DNA of 63,192 bases, taken from positions 1 through 63,192 of the forward strand of contig VCMS01000314.1 in the NCBI GenBank assembly GCA_022539475.1, written 5' to 3'. A program made the translations under genes and the position numbers. The DNA comes from Gracilaria domingensis. Lineage: Eukaryota > Rhodophyta > Florideophyceae > Gracilariales > Gracilariaceae. This document shows, piece after piece, positions 1 to 9,553 of the stretch. Below the pieces are notes generated by a model. It was not told the origin of the DNA. It saw only the letters and a program-made list of their open reading frames with translations, and made no database searches. Positions within the stretch are counted from its first letter, which is position 1, and each line of letters opens with the position of its first letter.

Positions 1-181
1 CTTCGGACTTCCTGTTTCTTTTACTGTGCAGTCGTACTGCTCTGACCACAAGGGGTTAGCGTTCCGTCTCTGTATTAGAGTTGTTGCCGCGTGGGCTTAA
101 TACACATCGTCGTCTCCCGGAAGCCGCGGTCTGTTGCCGCTTGCCGCACGTCCCCGCCGCAGGATGCCCTCCTTTTCTTTC
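1..181 (+). repeat. Left part of the 5' LTR of element B, cut by element A
   Basis: This stretch matches, with many small indels, an LTR copy read on the minus strand near 34,560-34,830: both share a run around GTTGCCGCTTG followed by CGCAC, a CACATCGTC block and a pyrimidine tract ending in CTTTC. The match breaks at 181, where the LTR of element A starts, and the pyrimidine tract resumes at 12,495. The LTR must begin before position 1. The indel density is the same as in the next 4 kb, so the base-level sequence should be treated with care. Confidence 0.7.
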
Positions 182-986
182 TGTAGTGCAACGCTATTGC
201 GACTCCTTCGCTGAGTTGCGATTCATTAACATGCACGTCGATTGCCGAAGCCGAAGGTGGTGCGCACACAGATGAGTGAACTGTGAGATCAGCCCATCTT
301 GGGTATACTTAAATTAGAATAGTGTCATGAGCGCGCACGGCTAGCGGCTGGGGTCACACACTTGTGGAAGTTGCACCCATTAGTTGGGTATTTTAGATAT
401 TTATTCTATATTTTCGCTACACCGCTTGACAGTGCGTTGGCACTGCTACACTACGTACGATAAGGTTGAGCTGCCAACCCATTTCGGGGAAGTAAACGGA
501 CTAACCGAGTTTCGGCTCTGATGTTTCACCCTTGGGGACCGAATCCTCCTCCCGGAGAGTGCGGACACCTTGTGCAGGTCATCATGCCGCCTCACAGCAA
601 ATCGATAAACACCACTACCGCTTTTCGCGTGTGTACTTGTGTGTGATTTCTTTATTTCTGTCCCTGTTATACAGTAGCACTACTTGGTGTACCGGTGCAT
701 ACCGTTCGTGGCTCGACACACGCTCGCGTTGGCTATTACCGCTCTCGCGTGTCATCGCCACACTCGTGGGTACCGCGTGCTACCACGTACGCTACTGCCG
801 ACTTGTTCGGTTCTCTCTACCGCTGACGCTTCTTTTCGCCGCTCGCTCCCTCCATACTTGGAAGGTCGACCCGTCTTACACCCGGCATGCCTGTCGTACC
901 TGTGGAGCGCTCTACTCGTGCTCGCCTCTTAGAGAGGTCTGAACCGCCTTTTCGTGTTCTTCCCCATCGCTGGGTTTTGCACAACA
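182..986 (+). repeat. 5' LTR of element A
   Basis: It aligns over its whole length to 11,679-12,494. The differences are dominated by single-base insertions and deletions scattered every 10-20 bases rather than by substitutions. It starts TGTAG and ends ACAACA, the TG...CA pattern expected of LTRs. Confidence 0.8.
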
Positions 987-1014
987 AAATGGGCGTTCTC
1001 CCGGACTTTAGAAG
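987..1014 (+). other. Degraded primer-binding site of element A
   Basis: Directly after the LTR a garbled version of the primer site seen intact in B, C and D can be recognised: pieces TTCTCCCG, GACT and TTAGAA occur in the right order with extra bases between them. The intact form is TGGTCTCCCGACCTAGAA. Confidence 0.5.
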
Positions 1015-1499
1015 TCGCGGCGTACAGCAAGTTGGTTTCTGATCAGATTTCCGGTTTGCCGGTTCGTATCTGTCCTGAGATACCACTACACAGTTCTACT
1101 GGAAGGCTTGCCGACAGACGTCTGTTAGTACTGCCTTTCCTCATTTGCGGTTGGTGTTTGGACACGGTTTACTAACCGGTGGGCAACTTACCTATTCACG
1201 TAGGTGTGATCCCAGTCGTACGGTTGTTGTCAACCCGTTTTGGTGTGTCTACCGTTCCCAGCAATCTGGTCGAATCAGCCCTAATTCCGATACGGCTGTT
1301 CCGTTGTACGGTCGCTCGGTCCGATTGTCGGTAATCGTCACTCGTGTCGAGGACGCTACACTCATCGAAGCGTTAATTGTGTTTTGCTTTGTTGCTTCCC
1401 AGTTTTCTGCGTTGTATCTCGTCGTGGACGATGTGTCGGGCAAGCTGCTCGAAGCCCCTACGAAGTCTCGCTCCGTTGGCTCGGCTTGCCCCCACGTCT

Positions 1500-3550
1500 C
1501 GGGTCTGTCCTGAACCCCTACAAAGGGTGATGCGAAAGAAACGCGGAAAACCGAAACAGCCGTGACAAAGTCGTCTGACGCCCCAGGCTGGGCCCGCATC
1601 TGCTCCTTTGGAGGGGCAGATTACCCCTGGCTCGCGTGCCGAAGGATGCGCTCGTAAAACGATTGGAACTCAAGTCGCTAGTGCTTGAGGCTCAGACTGC
1701 TTTCATGAGGAGTTCTCATGAAGCCACCTCGTGTTCCGAGGTGCGACACACTTCGTTTGAAGGTTGACACAGCCCTCAAACGAGGTGTATCAGAGATCTG
1801 CGATTTACGAGGATGTTAATGCCCTCTTGGAGTCTTCAAGGATATCCCAGTTTTCACCCGAGGAGGCTAAACACGAAGTTCATTCGGGATCCTTGCCGTT
1901 TTGAGACGTTAGAGACCACCCATCCGTGAGGATGACGGCCCTGCTGCCGGCCTCTGCGGATGATCTCATGTAGCCACGTTGACCGGAAGCTCCCGAAGAG
2001 TCGCTCTAAGAAGAGGAAGTCGACGAGTATGACTCGGATTCGTCACAGTCTCTGGTATTCAAAACCGCTCGGCGGAGTTCCCTTATCATCGAGCTCGTTC
2101 AAGTGACGGTGAACGTCCGCTCGTTCTACGCGTCGCGGAGATTCTAGGTCCACCTATTGGTGTTGTTGGTACCGGAAACGAGGGCGAAAGCACTCAGGCT
2201 TTGAGGAAACTGGACCGACGAATCCCTTGGTTCAAAAAGGTGTTATCTTACCCGAGCTATTACCGTTTGAAGATTGCAAGTCTGAACCGGACGCCCCGTT
2301 GGCCACGGTTAAGTGAAAGGGAAACTGCATCAAACGCGGATTTCCTTAACCTTTCGCAACCAGTGTTCACTGGGAGGAGTCCCAGTTCTGGTGCTTGACT
2401 TTCGTTCACGCGGTGTTAGCGGAAAAGCTGACATCCCGGCAATGAGTTGACGGGGCAAGCTTATGTTGCTTACCGTTATTTTCTACGGGACTCGCTGAGA
2501 TCAGTTATAACTCTGTAAAGAGTTCATCTTCGCGCCGTCTGAAGGACGGGCAACCCTGCTGGCCGAAGCAGATGCATATTTGTTGCGCTCCGTATCACAA
2601 ATACCTCTATCGAGGAAGCAATCAACCGCGTTGCGGGAGACGAAAACAACGGCCCGAAAGGAGTCGGAAACCGAGTACTCGGACGCCTGAATTAAGGCAT
2701 TCCACCGTGATGTGGTCCAATGGTTACTCTCAACGAAGCGCTGTACGCTGTTTATCAGACGGATTGAATCCGGCTATTCGCCACTCTGGTGGCCCAGCCA
2801 ACCGGAAAGACCGAAGAAGACTACCTATCTGGAGGGTAGTCAGTACGCGAAGGCGGAGGAGACGCCGTTGGCGCACGCACGGATACCGGTTTCAACCAAA
2901 GCGTTGACTCGAAGGAGGGTTGCGTCATCGGCTTCACTGCCCTACCCGCAGACTTTCTGGTCACGATGTGGATACTTACAACTCGCACAGGTGGACCTGG
3001 ATCTATTCGGACTACGGAGTTGCCTTACTTCAGAAGCCTCGTCGAAGGACGGAAGATGTGCGCTGCGTTACGCAGACCGTCCACGCGTTCCGCGGTCTCA
3101 AGGACCTTAATGCCAGGAGAGTCGTGTACAGCGACCTGCGTTGGTGCACCCAGCGAACGGTTGAAGTTCCAAGACCCAGCGGAGTTCCGGAAAGGGACCA
3201 ACCTCTGATCTGTTCACGTGTTACAACCACGTGTCATGCAGCCCGAACTGCAACCCTTCGATGAGGAAATGCCCACGCGTGGCAATTTTGAAGCGACTGA
3301 CCCCCGCCGAACAGGGCGTCGTGCCGTTAACCGCAGTATCTGCGTGCGAAGGTTGAGTACCCCGGTAGGTGTCTGCTGCAGAATTGGCTGCGTACGGCAC
3401 TCTTAGGTTCGACCCAGCGTCAATGTTTCACCGGCTCAAGCCTGCGGCAACCGCGTTGCGGGTAGTTCTGTCGCTGTTTCCACAGGAATCTGTGAAGATG
3501 CCTGCGCACAGACGCCGTTCCCGTTAGAACGATGGAACTCAGTTAAACTG
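1500..3550 (+). pseudogene. gag of element A, shattered by indels
   Basis: No reading frame is open for long, but pieces matching the Gag of C and D appear in order across all three frames: a coiled-coil piece near 1,810, a Lys/Ser-rich patch near 2,010, the LLSYRYYRL block near 2,240, the DQYNSVRGSS block near 2,495, the STRLNKAFHR block near 2,670-2,700, and a gag-end-like CAGTTAAACTGAG near 3,540. Gag would form the particle core. The frame switches roughly every 15-40 bases, far more than in any other gene here, which points to sequence error at least as much as to decay. The ends are approximate. Confidence 0.6.
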
Positions 3551-4550
3551 AGTACGGGAGTCCTCCCAATGGAGAGCGCCCGATCGCAGGTCTACGCGCC
3601 CGAGGCGTCACCCGCCTCGCTTCCCAGGTCAAAAATCCTTCGAAAACAGACCGTTCTTAGACGTGGACTCTACCACCATCGGGGGGTTACGTCGCCCGTG
3701 ATACGTTCAGGAACAACCGGATCCCGGATCGAGTCATTGCTGGCCCGAAGCGGAAACACAAGATATTTTGCTGACCTTGGCCTATCCACCAGTATTGGTG
3801 CGTCCATCTCCTCTGTCTTGGATACATGGCTGGCCCAACTCATTGTTGGAGTCTTACACCCGCCGAAGTCCGTTTGTCGAAGTCCGCTCTGGACCCGTCA
3901 TACGTGGCAATGCTAACAATAACCCCGTTACAAACGGCTGAAATGTTCACGATTGTCAGGATGGAACTGCCATCGAGCAGGGAGAATCAGATGGTCTGCA
4001 ACGTCTCGCTAGCCGCCTGCTCATTCTAGGGTTGTGACTTCTGCGCTGCGACAGATATGTCGAAGCCATACGACCGCGTGCGCGTGAAGTGGGAAATGGA
4101 AGATGGTTCGGTTGTACCGATTGTTCGTCGCTCATTACGCCGAGCGTCAGCTAAGCTGGTACCACTACCCGCTCCTCTACAGGATTCCTCACCTCCGAAG
4201 GAGTCGCCGAAGCTCGCGTAGCGCGTGCAATTTCTACTCCGCCAGAATCCCAGGTTTGGGTGATGTTACTGCCGCACCGCGTGGTTTGCGGGTGTTCAAC
4301 CATTGAACTCGTTATACGAGAAGTATCAGGTCGCGTTGGCGAACGGAGTTGTTCAAATCAACAGCGAAAACCCCTTTCGGGTTATGTTGGCCAACTTTGG
4401 CAAAAAGCCCCAGTATCTGGTGAAGAACCAAGTAATTGGTACTGTCTTACCGCACCCTACGGCGCTTATCCCTACAAAGGTGACTGCCGCCGAGATGCTC
4501 GGGCTTGCTGAAGAACGCACTGGGGTGCTTCACCCTAAGGAGGGGGAGGA
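3551..4550 (+). pseudogene. Protease and protease-RT spacer of element A, frameshifted
   Basis: The first part corresponds to the aspartic protease of C and D: a broken LRRPWIRS-like start near 3,670 and a SVLDTG-like active-site block near 3,815, with frame changes between them. From about 4,303 the frame becomes clean and encodes the conserved spacer (YQVALANGV, then the LANFGKK-like and LPHPTALIPTK blocks). It then shifts by one base near the first internal polypurine tract (4,531-4,550) into the frame used by RT. Aspartic proteases of this family cut Gag-Pol inside the particle; this copy could not do so as written. Confidence 0.65.
4531..4550 (+). promoter_or_regulatory. Internal polypurine tract 1 of element A
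   Basis: The bases CACCCTAAGGAGGGGGA (4,531-4,547) are identical over 17 nt to the 3' polypurine tract at 11,660-11,676. Such tracts resist RNase H and prime plus-strand DNA. A role as an additional plus-strand primer is inferred; the tract also encodes a Lys-Glu-Gly-Glu peptide in the pol frame of the sister elements. Confidence 0.55.
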
Positions 4551-7500
4551 GAATCGTCGCGCTCGTCTGCGTCGGACCCGCCCCAGACGGTTGAACACAC
4601 GAATGACTCGGAAGCTAGGACCGTTCCTACGAGTTATGACAAGATTGACCCTATTAAAGAGTTAGAAGAATTGAATCTCGGTCATGTACCGGTTTCACAC
4701 CGTGAGAAGTTGCGCAACATGTTGCGAGAGTTTACACCAATGTGGGATGGTTCCCTCGGAGAGGTTTCAACTACGGAACACCGGATTGACCTCCTGCCGG
4801 AGACCAAGCCGATTGCTCAGCACCCTTACAGGGCAGGCCCGAAAGCACGGGAAGAGGAAGAGTTTCAGATCAACAAAATGCTCCGCGCTGGCGTGATAGA
4901 ACCGGCCCAGTCGCCGTGGGCATCTCCAGTTGTACTGGCTCCGAAACCCGATGGGTCCTGGCGCTTTTGTATCGACTATCGTCGCTTGAACGATGTCACC
5001 GTCAAAGACGTGTACCCCATACCTCGTATGGACGAGTATATCGACTCGCTTGGCGATGCTACTGTGTTCTCCACTTTGGATGCAAACTGGGGTTACTGGC
5101 AAGTACCAGTTAGACCGGAAGACCGTGACAAGACCGCGTTTACCTGTCATTCAGGACTATACCGCTTTAAGCGTATGCCGTTCGGGTTAACGAACGCCCC
5201 CGCTACGTTTCAGCGTGCTCTGGACATTTTGTTAGCTCGCTTCAAATGGCGGAGTTGCTTGGTATACCTCGATGACATCATCGTGTTTTCCAACAGTTTG
5301 GACGATCACCTCGAACATGTTCGGGAGATAATGACCGCTTTGCGGGATGCTGGAATTACTCTCAAATTGAGGAAGTGTGAGTTTTTCACTGACTCAGTGA
5401 AGTATCTGGGCCATGTCATACGTCCAGGACGGTTACTGATCGAGGAAGCTCGCGTGAAGTCCCTCAAAGAGGCGAAGCACCCCACTACACAGACAGAGCT
5501 ACGCTCCTTTCTGGGGCTATGCAACGTTTATAGACGGTTCATTTCTCGCTTCGCAAAGATCGCGGGACCGCTCAACGAACTCCTGAAGAAGGGACAACCG
5601 CCCAAATTGGGACCACTTACCCCCACGCAAGTGGAGGCCTTCAACTCTCTTAAAGAGGCTGTTACCACGGCACCCGTGTTAGCGTTACCAAAGAACGGGT
5701 TGCCGTACACCGTGGATACGGATTCGAGCGATTACCAAATTGGCTGCGCTCTCTTTCAGACTACACCCGAAGGGGAACGCAAACCAATTGGCTATTGGTC
5801 TCGTACACTCAACGTGCACGAGCGCAATTACTCGGTATCCGAGAAGGAGTGTCTCGCCATGGTATGGGCTTTGCAGACTCTACGACCATATCTTATGGGT
5901 GTGCACTTTACCGTCAATACGGACCATTCCGCCTTGCGTTGGTTAATGTCAGTCACGGAGCCTTCCGGACGCTTAATGCGTTGGCGTCTTCGGCTTGCCG
6001 AGTTTGACTACGAGGTCACCTATAAGAAGGGCTGTTTAAACGCGCAAGCGGATGCTCTTTCACGTCTAGGAACTGAAGGTGAAGCTTTACCCGTCGATGA
6101 CGAGGATGAAGATATCCTCTGTTTCCTCATGGAGGAGGGTGATGAAGACTACGACATCGTGTCGGACGACATCTGTGATGATTTGCTCGTCGCAGACGGT
6201 GAAGACCCGGAATCCGGTACATTCGTCCCCATTACTCCAGAAGAGCTGGTGCGGGAACAGCAATCTGACCCGTTCTGTACGAGGATACGCTCCCAAATTA
6301 ATGGTGGTGCTAACATCCCGTTCGGGGTCAACACACAAGGTTACCTCGTCAGAGTGGTTCGTTCTGCCCCACAGATTGTGGTTCCTCACTCCTTACAAAC
6401 AAGGGTATTGCATCTCTCGCATCACTCGCGGATGGCTTCCCATCCGGGTGCTAAGCGGTTATACACGACACTGCGTCAGGATTTCTACTGGCCCGCGTTA
6501 GCGTTGGACTGCTACACCACCGTGAAGGCGTGTACACATTGTGCTCGCGAGCGAGTTAAACAGCGTCGCCATGCGAAGAAACTAACACTTTTCCCCGCAA
6601 GGGCGCCGTTGGAGTTTATTGCCATCGATATACTCGGTGAGTTCTTGCGTACTTCCCGAGGAAATCGGTTCTTACTCGTTATTACGGATAGATTCAGTAA
6701 GCTAGTCCGGACAGTTCCGTTGAAGTCGATTACAGCACGCAGTGTTGCGGAGGCATTCGTTCGCCATTGGGTTATGGTCTACGGTCCCCCGGTCAATCTC
6801 CTCTCAGATAATGGTCCGCAGTTTACTGCACGTTTCTTCCAGGATGTCTGTCGGATACTCGACGTGAAGAATCTCTTCACGACGACGTATCATCTCCAAT
6901 GCAATGGGCAAGTCGAACGGTTTAACCGGACAATGCTCTCCGCGTTGCGGGCTTATACAGTTGAACACCCGAAAACTTGGGATCTCTACACGGATACCGT
7001 GACGTATGCGTATAATACGCAAGTTCACAGAGTAACTGGTTTATCGCCCTTTGAGCTCGTGCTCTCACGGACACCACCGCCAGTTGCGGTTGAACCATCA
7101 GCAAAGCTGGATACGTCACCGTCAATACGGGATCACTACTTGCAATGGAAGCAGTGGTTATCCGCAATGGTACCTGTCGCCAGGTCGTCAATGGCGAAAG
7201 CACAACACGCTTACAAGCGGAACTTTGATGCCCGGGTACGGAGACCACTACCGCCACTGAAAGTGGGAAACCTCGCCTTTGTCAGGAAGGAGTACTACAA
7301 CCCTGAAAAGGAGCGGCGCTACAAGCTTTCACCCATCGCTGATGGTCCGTACCGCGTTGTCAGCGTGAACAAGGACACAGCCGTACTGGAAGTTGGTGAC
7401 GCTCATGAGCGTTTCTCCCGCGATCGCGTGGTAAGAGGTCCAACCGTTCACACGGAAGTACTTTCGGACACACAGCAGGAAGCTGGACAGACAGAGAACC

Positions 7501-9080
7501 GAGGAACCTCGTCGCAGAACACTACACCCACTGTGGGGCTCCGTCACCCAACACGGGGTCTCGCAGATGTACCGATTATATCGTCGCAAGCCGAGGTATC
7601 GGAACATACACCGCTGGTGAAATCGCGTTTCACAGCGTCTGTTACACCGTCAACTGACGTGATGACTGCTCCCCGTAACGCTCCACCTAAGGAGGGGGAG
7701 GGGAATTCACGCGTTGTCGCGGAGAGTGAGTCACCGGTGTCGCTACCGTCGCAGCACCGTGATTCACGGGAAAGTAATGAAGCAGAGGCAGAGTCGCCTC
7801 AGGACACCGTCGAAGACGTAGTTGCTACGGACACCACTGTCAGTGGGAAGGATCACCCGCTGTCGCGTGTTGAAGTCGCGAAGGACGCGCCGCAGTCGGC
7901 CGCTTTCGCGCAGAACTCTGCGGAGGATACACAACCTTCCACGAAGGATCGCGACCTTCAGGAAGGACACCGCACGCAACGAACGGACTCAAGGTTGTCC
8001 CAGGATACTGGTATTGCTCACCCATCTGGGGAATTGTCACAGGAACACGCGCCCATCGTCGCACGGACGCAGGACGCGGAGCATGCTCTCGTTCGCGAAG
8101 TTTCCACGGCAAGGCCGGAAGTTGATCAAGAACACCCGACTTCTCGGCAAAGCAAGGCTACAGCGAAGCTGGATACTGTATCACGGAGTATTCCGGACGC
8201 GCAGTCGCCGCATTCCGCCGATGACGACAGCCGCAAACCGCCTTCGCAGGCGCGCTGTAGGGTAGTCACGGCAGATCCCGGTATCGTTGACACTGCAGAG
8301 CAGGAAGAAGAGAAGACGCTCGCTGAAGCGAAGATCAAGCACCCCGGTTCGGGTAATGGTAGTGTACCGTTGCACCCAGCTTTGGGGAAGTCGCAAGTCG
8401 CACGTCATGACGTTTCACCAAGTCATGACGGCGCACCGCTCGTTGGAGATACAGATTACAGCCCTGATTTAGGGAAAACGCAAACTGCATCTGCAGGAGC
8501 GCTTGCGCACCACAAATCTTGGGGTACGCAGCGCGCGCCACACAATGGGCCAATCACAGCTCGTGGCAGTGCCACCACCGCGAAACGTCGCGTGTCGTCA
8601 CGTGAACCGGCACGTGCCGTGGTGAACAATCCGCCTCCGCGTTCGCCTTCACCGTCAGGACGGGAACTACCGCATGAACTAGCCGTTCGCGGACCCGCCG
8701 AAGCGGCGAAGCTGCTTGAGAAGACCCGGATTCCGGAAGCGACCACTCAGCGGAGGACACACTTACCGCCGAAGGCGTCAGGAGAAACTCACAGCACCGC
8801 TGGTGACTATGTAACGGCACCGCCGCGGCACGCTGACGACCCTTCGCAGGAAGAGCTCGAGCGGGGAGTTTACTCGAAAGAGTTCGTTGTCGACCACATA
8901 GTGGGGCACAGTTGGAACCCGAAGGGGTATGTTCAGTACCAGGTACGCTGGTATGGCTATCCGCCGTCGCGGGACTCGGACGAACCCGTGGAGCACCTAC
9001 CCCGATCGAAGATCGTGCAGTACCACCGTCGTACTAACACGGCGTTGCCGGCTAATCTACATCAAGCGATGGTCGGTTAA
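4551..9080 (+). CDS. pol: Element A pol: reverse transcriptase, RNase H, integrase, chromodomain
   Basis: This single open frame has no natural ATG; it is the 3' part of a Gag-Pol read-through. The following residue numbers count from position 4,671. RT covers about 35-300 with YLDD at 199-202 and a GYWQVPV block near 141. RNase H spans about 345-465 with VDTDSSD, SEKECLA, NTDHSAL and ADALSR. Integrase has the HHCC zinc site (H581/H585, H591, C621, C624) and the catalytic D653, D713, E749, the last two separated by 35 residues as in retroviral integrases. The usual HPQ before the Glu is HLQ here. A Ser/Thr/Glu-rich linker of about 450 residues follows, then a chromodomain in the last 70 residues (VRWYGYPP, EPVEHLPRS). 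Chromodomains of this kind guide integration to marked chromatin. Apart from the upstream indels the frame is intact. Confidence 0.9.
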   Translation, partial: ESSRSSASDPPQTVEHTNDSEARTVPTSYDKIDPIKELEELNLGHVPVSHREKLRNMLREFTPMWDGSLGEVSTTEHRIDLLPETKPIAQHPYRAGPKAREEEEFQINKMLRAGVIEPAQSPWASPVVLAPKPDGSWRFCIDYRRLNDVTVKDVYPIPRMDEYIDSLGDATVFSTLDANWGYWQVPVRPEDRDKTAFTCHSGLYRFKRMPFGLTNAPATFQRALDILLARFKWRSCLVYLDDIIVFSNSLDDHLEHVREIMTALRDAGITLKLRKCEFFTDSVKYLGHVIRPGRLLIEEARVKSLKEAKHPTTQTELRSFLGLCNVYRRFISRFAKIAGPLNELLKKGQPPKLGPLTPTQVEAFNSLKEAVTTAPVLALPKNGLPYTVDTDSSDYQIGCALFQTTPEGERKPIGYWSRTLNVHERNYSVSEKECLAMVWALQTLRPYLMGVHFTVNTDHSALRWLMSVTEPSGRLMRWRLRLAEFDYEVTYKKGCLNAQADALSRLGTEGEALPVDDEDEDILCFLMEEGDEDYDIVSDDICDDLLVADGEDPESGTFVPITPEELVREQQSDPFCTRIRSQINGGANIPFGVNTQGYLVRVVRSAPQIVVPHSLQTRVLHLSHHSRMASHPGAKRLYTTLRQDFYWPALALDCYTTVKACTHCARERVKQRRHAKKLTLFPARAPLEFIAIDILGEFLRTSRGNRFLLVITDRFSKLVRTVPLKSITARSVAEAFVRHWVMVYGPPVNLLSDNGPQFTARFFQDVCRILDVKNLFTTTYHLQCNGQVERFNRTMLSALRAYTVEHPKTWDLYTDTVTYAYNTQVHRVTGLSPFELVLSRTPPPVAVEPSAKLDTSPSIRDHYLQWKQWLSAMVPVARSSMAKAQHAYKRNFDARVRRPLPPLKVGNLAFVRKEYYNPEKERRYKLSPIADGPYRVVSVNKDTAVLEVGDAHERFSRDRVVRGPTVHTEVLSDTQQEAGQTENRGTSSQNTTPTVGLRHPTRGLADVPIISSQAEVSEHTPLVKSRFTASVTPSTDVMTAPRNAPPKEGEGNSRVVAESESPVSLPSQHRDSRESNEAEAESPQDTVEDVVATDTTVSGKDHPLSRVEVAKDAPQSAAFAQNSAEDTQPSTKDRDLQEGHRTQRTDSRLSQDTGIAHPSGELSQEHAPIVARTQDAEHALVREVSTARPEVDQEHPTSRQSKATAKLDTVSRSIPDAQSPHSADDDSRKPPSQARCRVVTADPGIVDTAEQEEEKTLAEAKIKHPGSGNGSVPLHPALGKSQVARHDVSPSHDGAPLVGDTDYSPDLGKTQTASAGALAHHKSWGTQRAPHNGPITARGSATTAKRRVSSREPARAVVNNPPPRSPSPSGRELPHELAVRGPAEAAKLLEKTRIPEATTQRRTHLPPKASGETHSTAGDYVTAPPRHADDPSQEELERGVYSKEFVVDHIVGHSWNPKGYVQYQVRWYGYPPSRDSDEPVEHLPRSKIVQYHRRTNTALPANLHQAMVG
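7685..7704 (+). promoter_or_regulatory. Internal polypurine tract 2 of element A
   Basis: ACCTAAGGAGGGGGAGGGGA lies in the linker between integrase and chromodomain and repeats the core of the 3' tract. The same site in B (19,249-19,265) and C (27,154-27,174) carries the same motif. Confidence 0.5.
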
Positions 9081-9239
9081 CACACGTCGCTGGAGACGGA
9101 AGCTTATCGCGTACCGCGCACGAACGGTTCTACGAACCACAACACTCAATCGAGGAACGCTGCGACAACCTCCAGAGGAGTACTGTACCGCTACTCGCGT
9201 GGTGAGGAGACACTCTATTGAGAGGACAGTTGAAGTTCG

Positions 9240-9440
9240 AATAGTAACGCCCTCAGGAAGAGGAGAAGTTAAGAAGCACTCGCAAGAGGAAGAAGACTCT
9301 ATGAAGAGGAAAAGGAAGCTCAGAAGAGAAGAAGCACTCGTAAGAGGAAGAAGCACTCGTAAGAGGAAGATCACCCCGGAAGGGAGAAGTTAAGAAGTAT
9401 ACACCTTGGAAGAAGGGAAGAAGTCTTGAGATCAAGAGAA
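9240..9440 (+). repeat. Purine-rich repetitive tract between pol and the antisense gene of element A
   Basis: About 200 bases downstream of the pol stop are mostly A and G, with repeated units such as GAAGCACTCGTAAGAGGAA (two adjacent copies near 9,325-9,365, with variants upstream). On the other strand this forms a pyrimidine tract just after the stop codon of the antisense gene. Comparable tracts lie after pol in B, C and D. Confidence 0.6.
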
Positions 9441-9553
9441 GTTCACAGTTTACTGGTCAATGTTACTATGTTGTGGCTCGCTAGTCGAGCACACAACGGC
9501 CAAGTTATTGGGTATCAGCTAGGAAGGACTCCCTAGAGGAGAAGCTGCACGAG

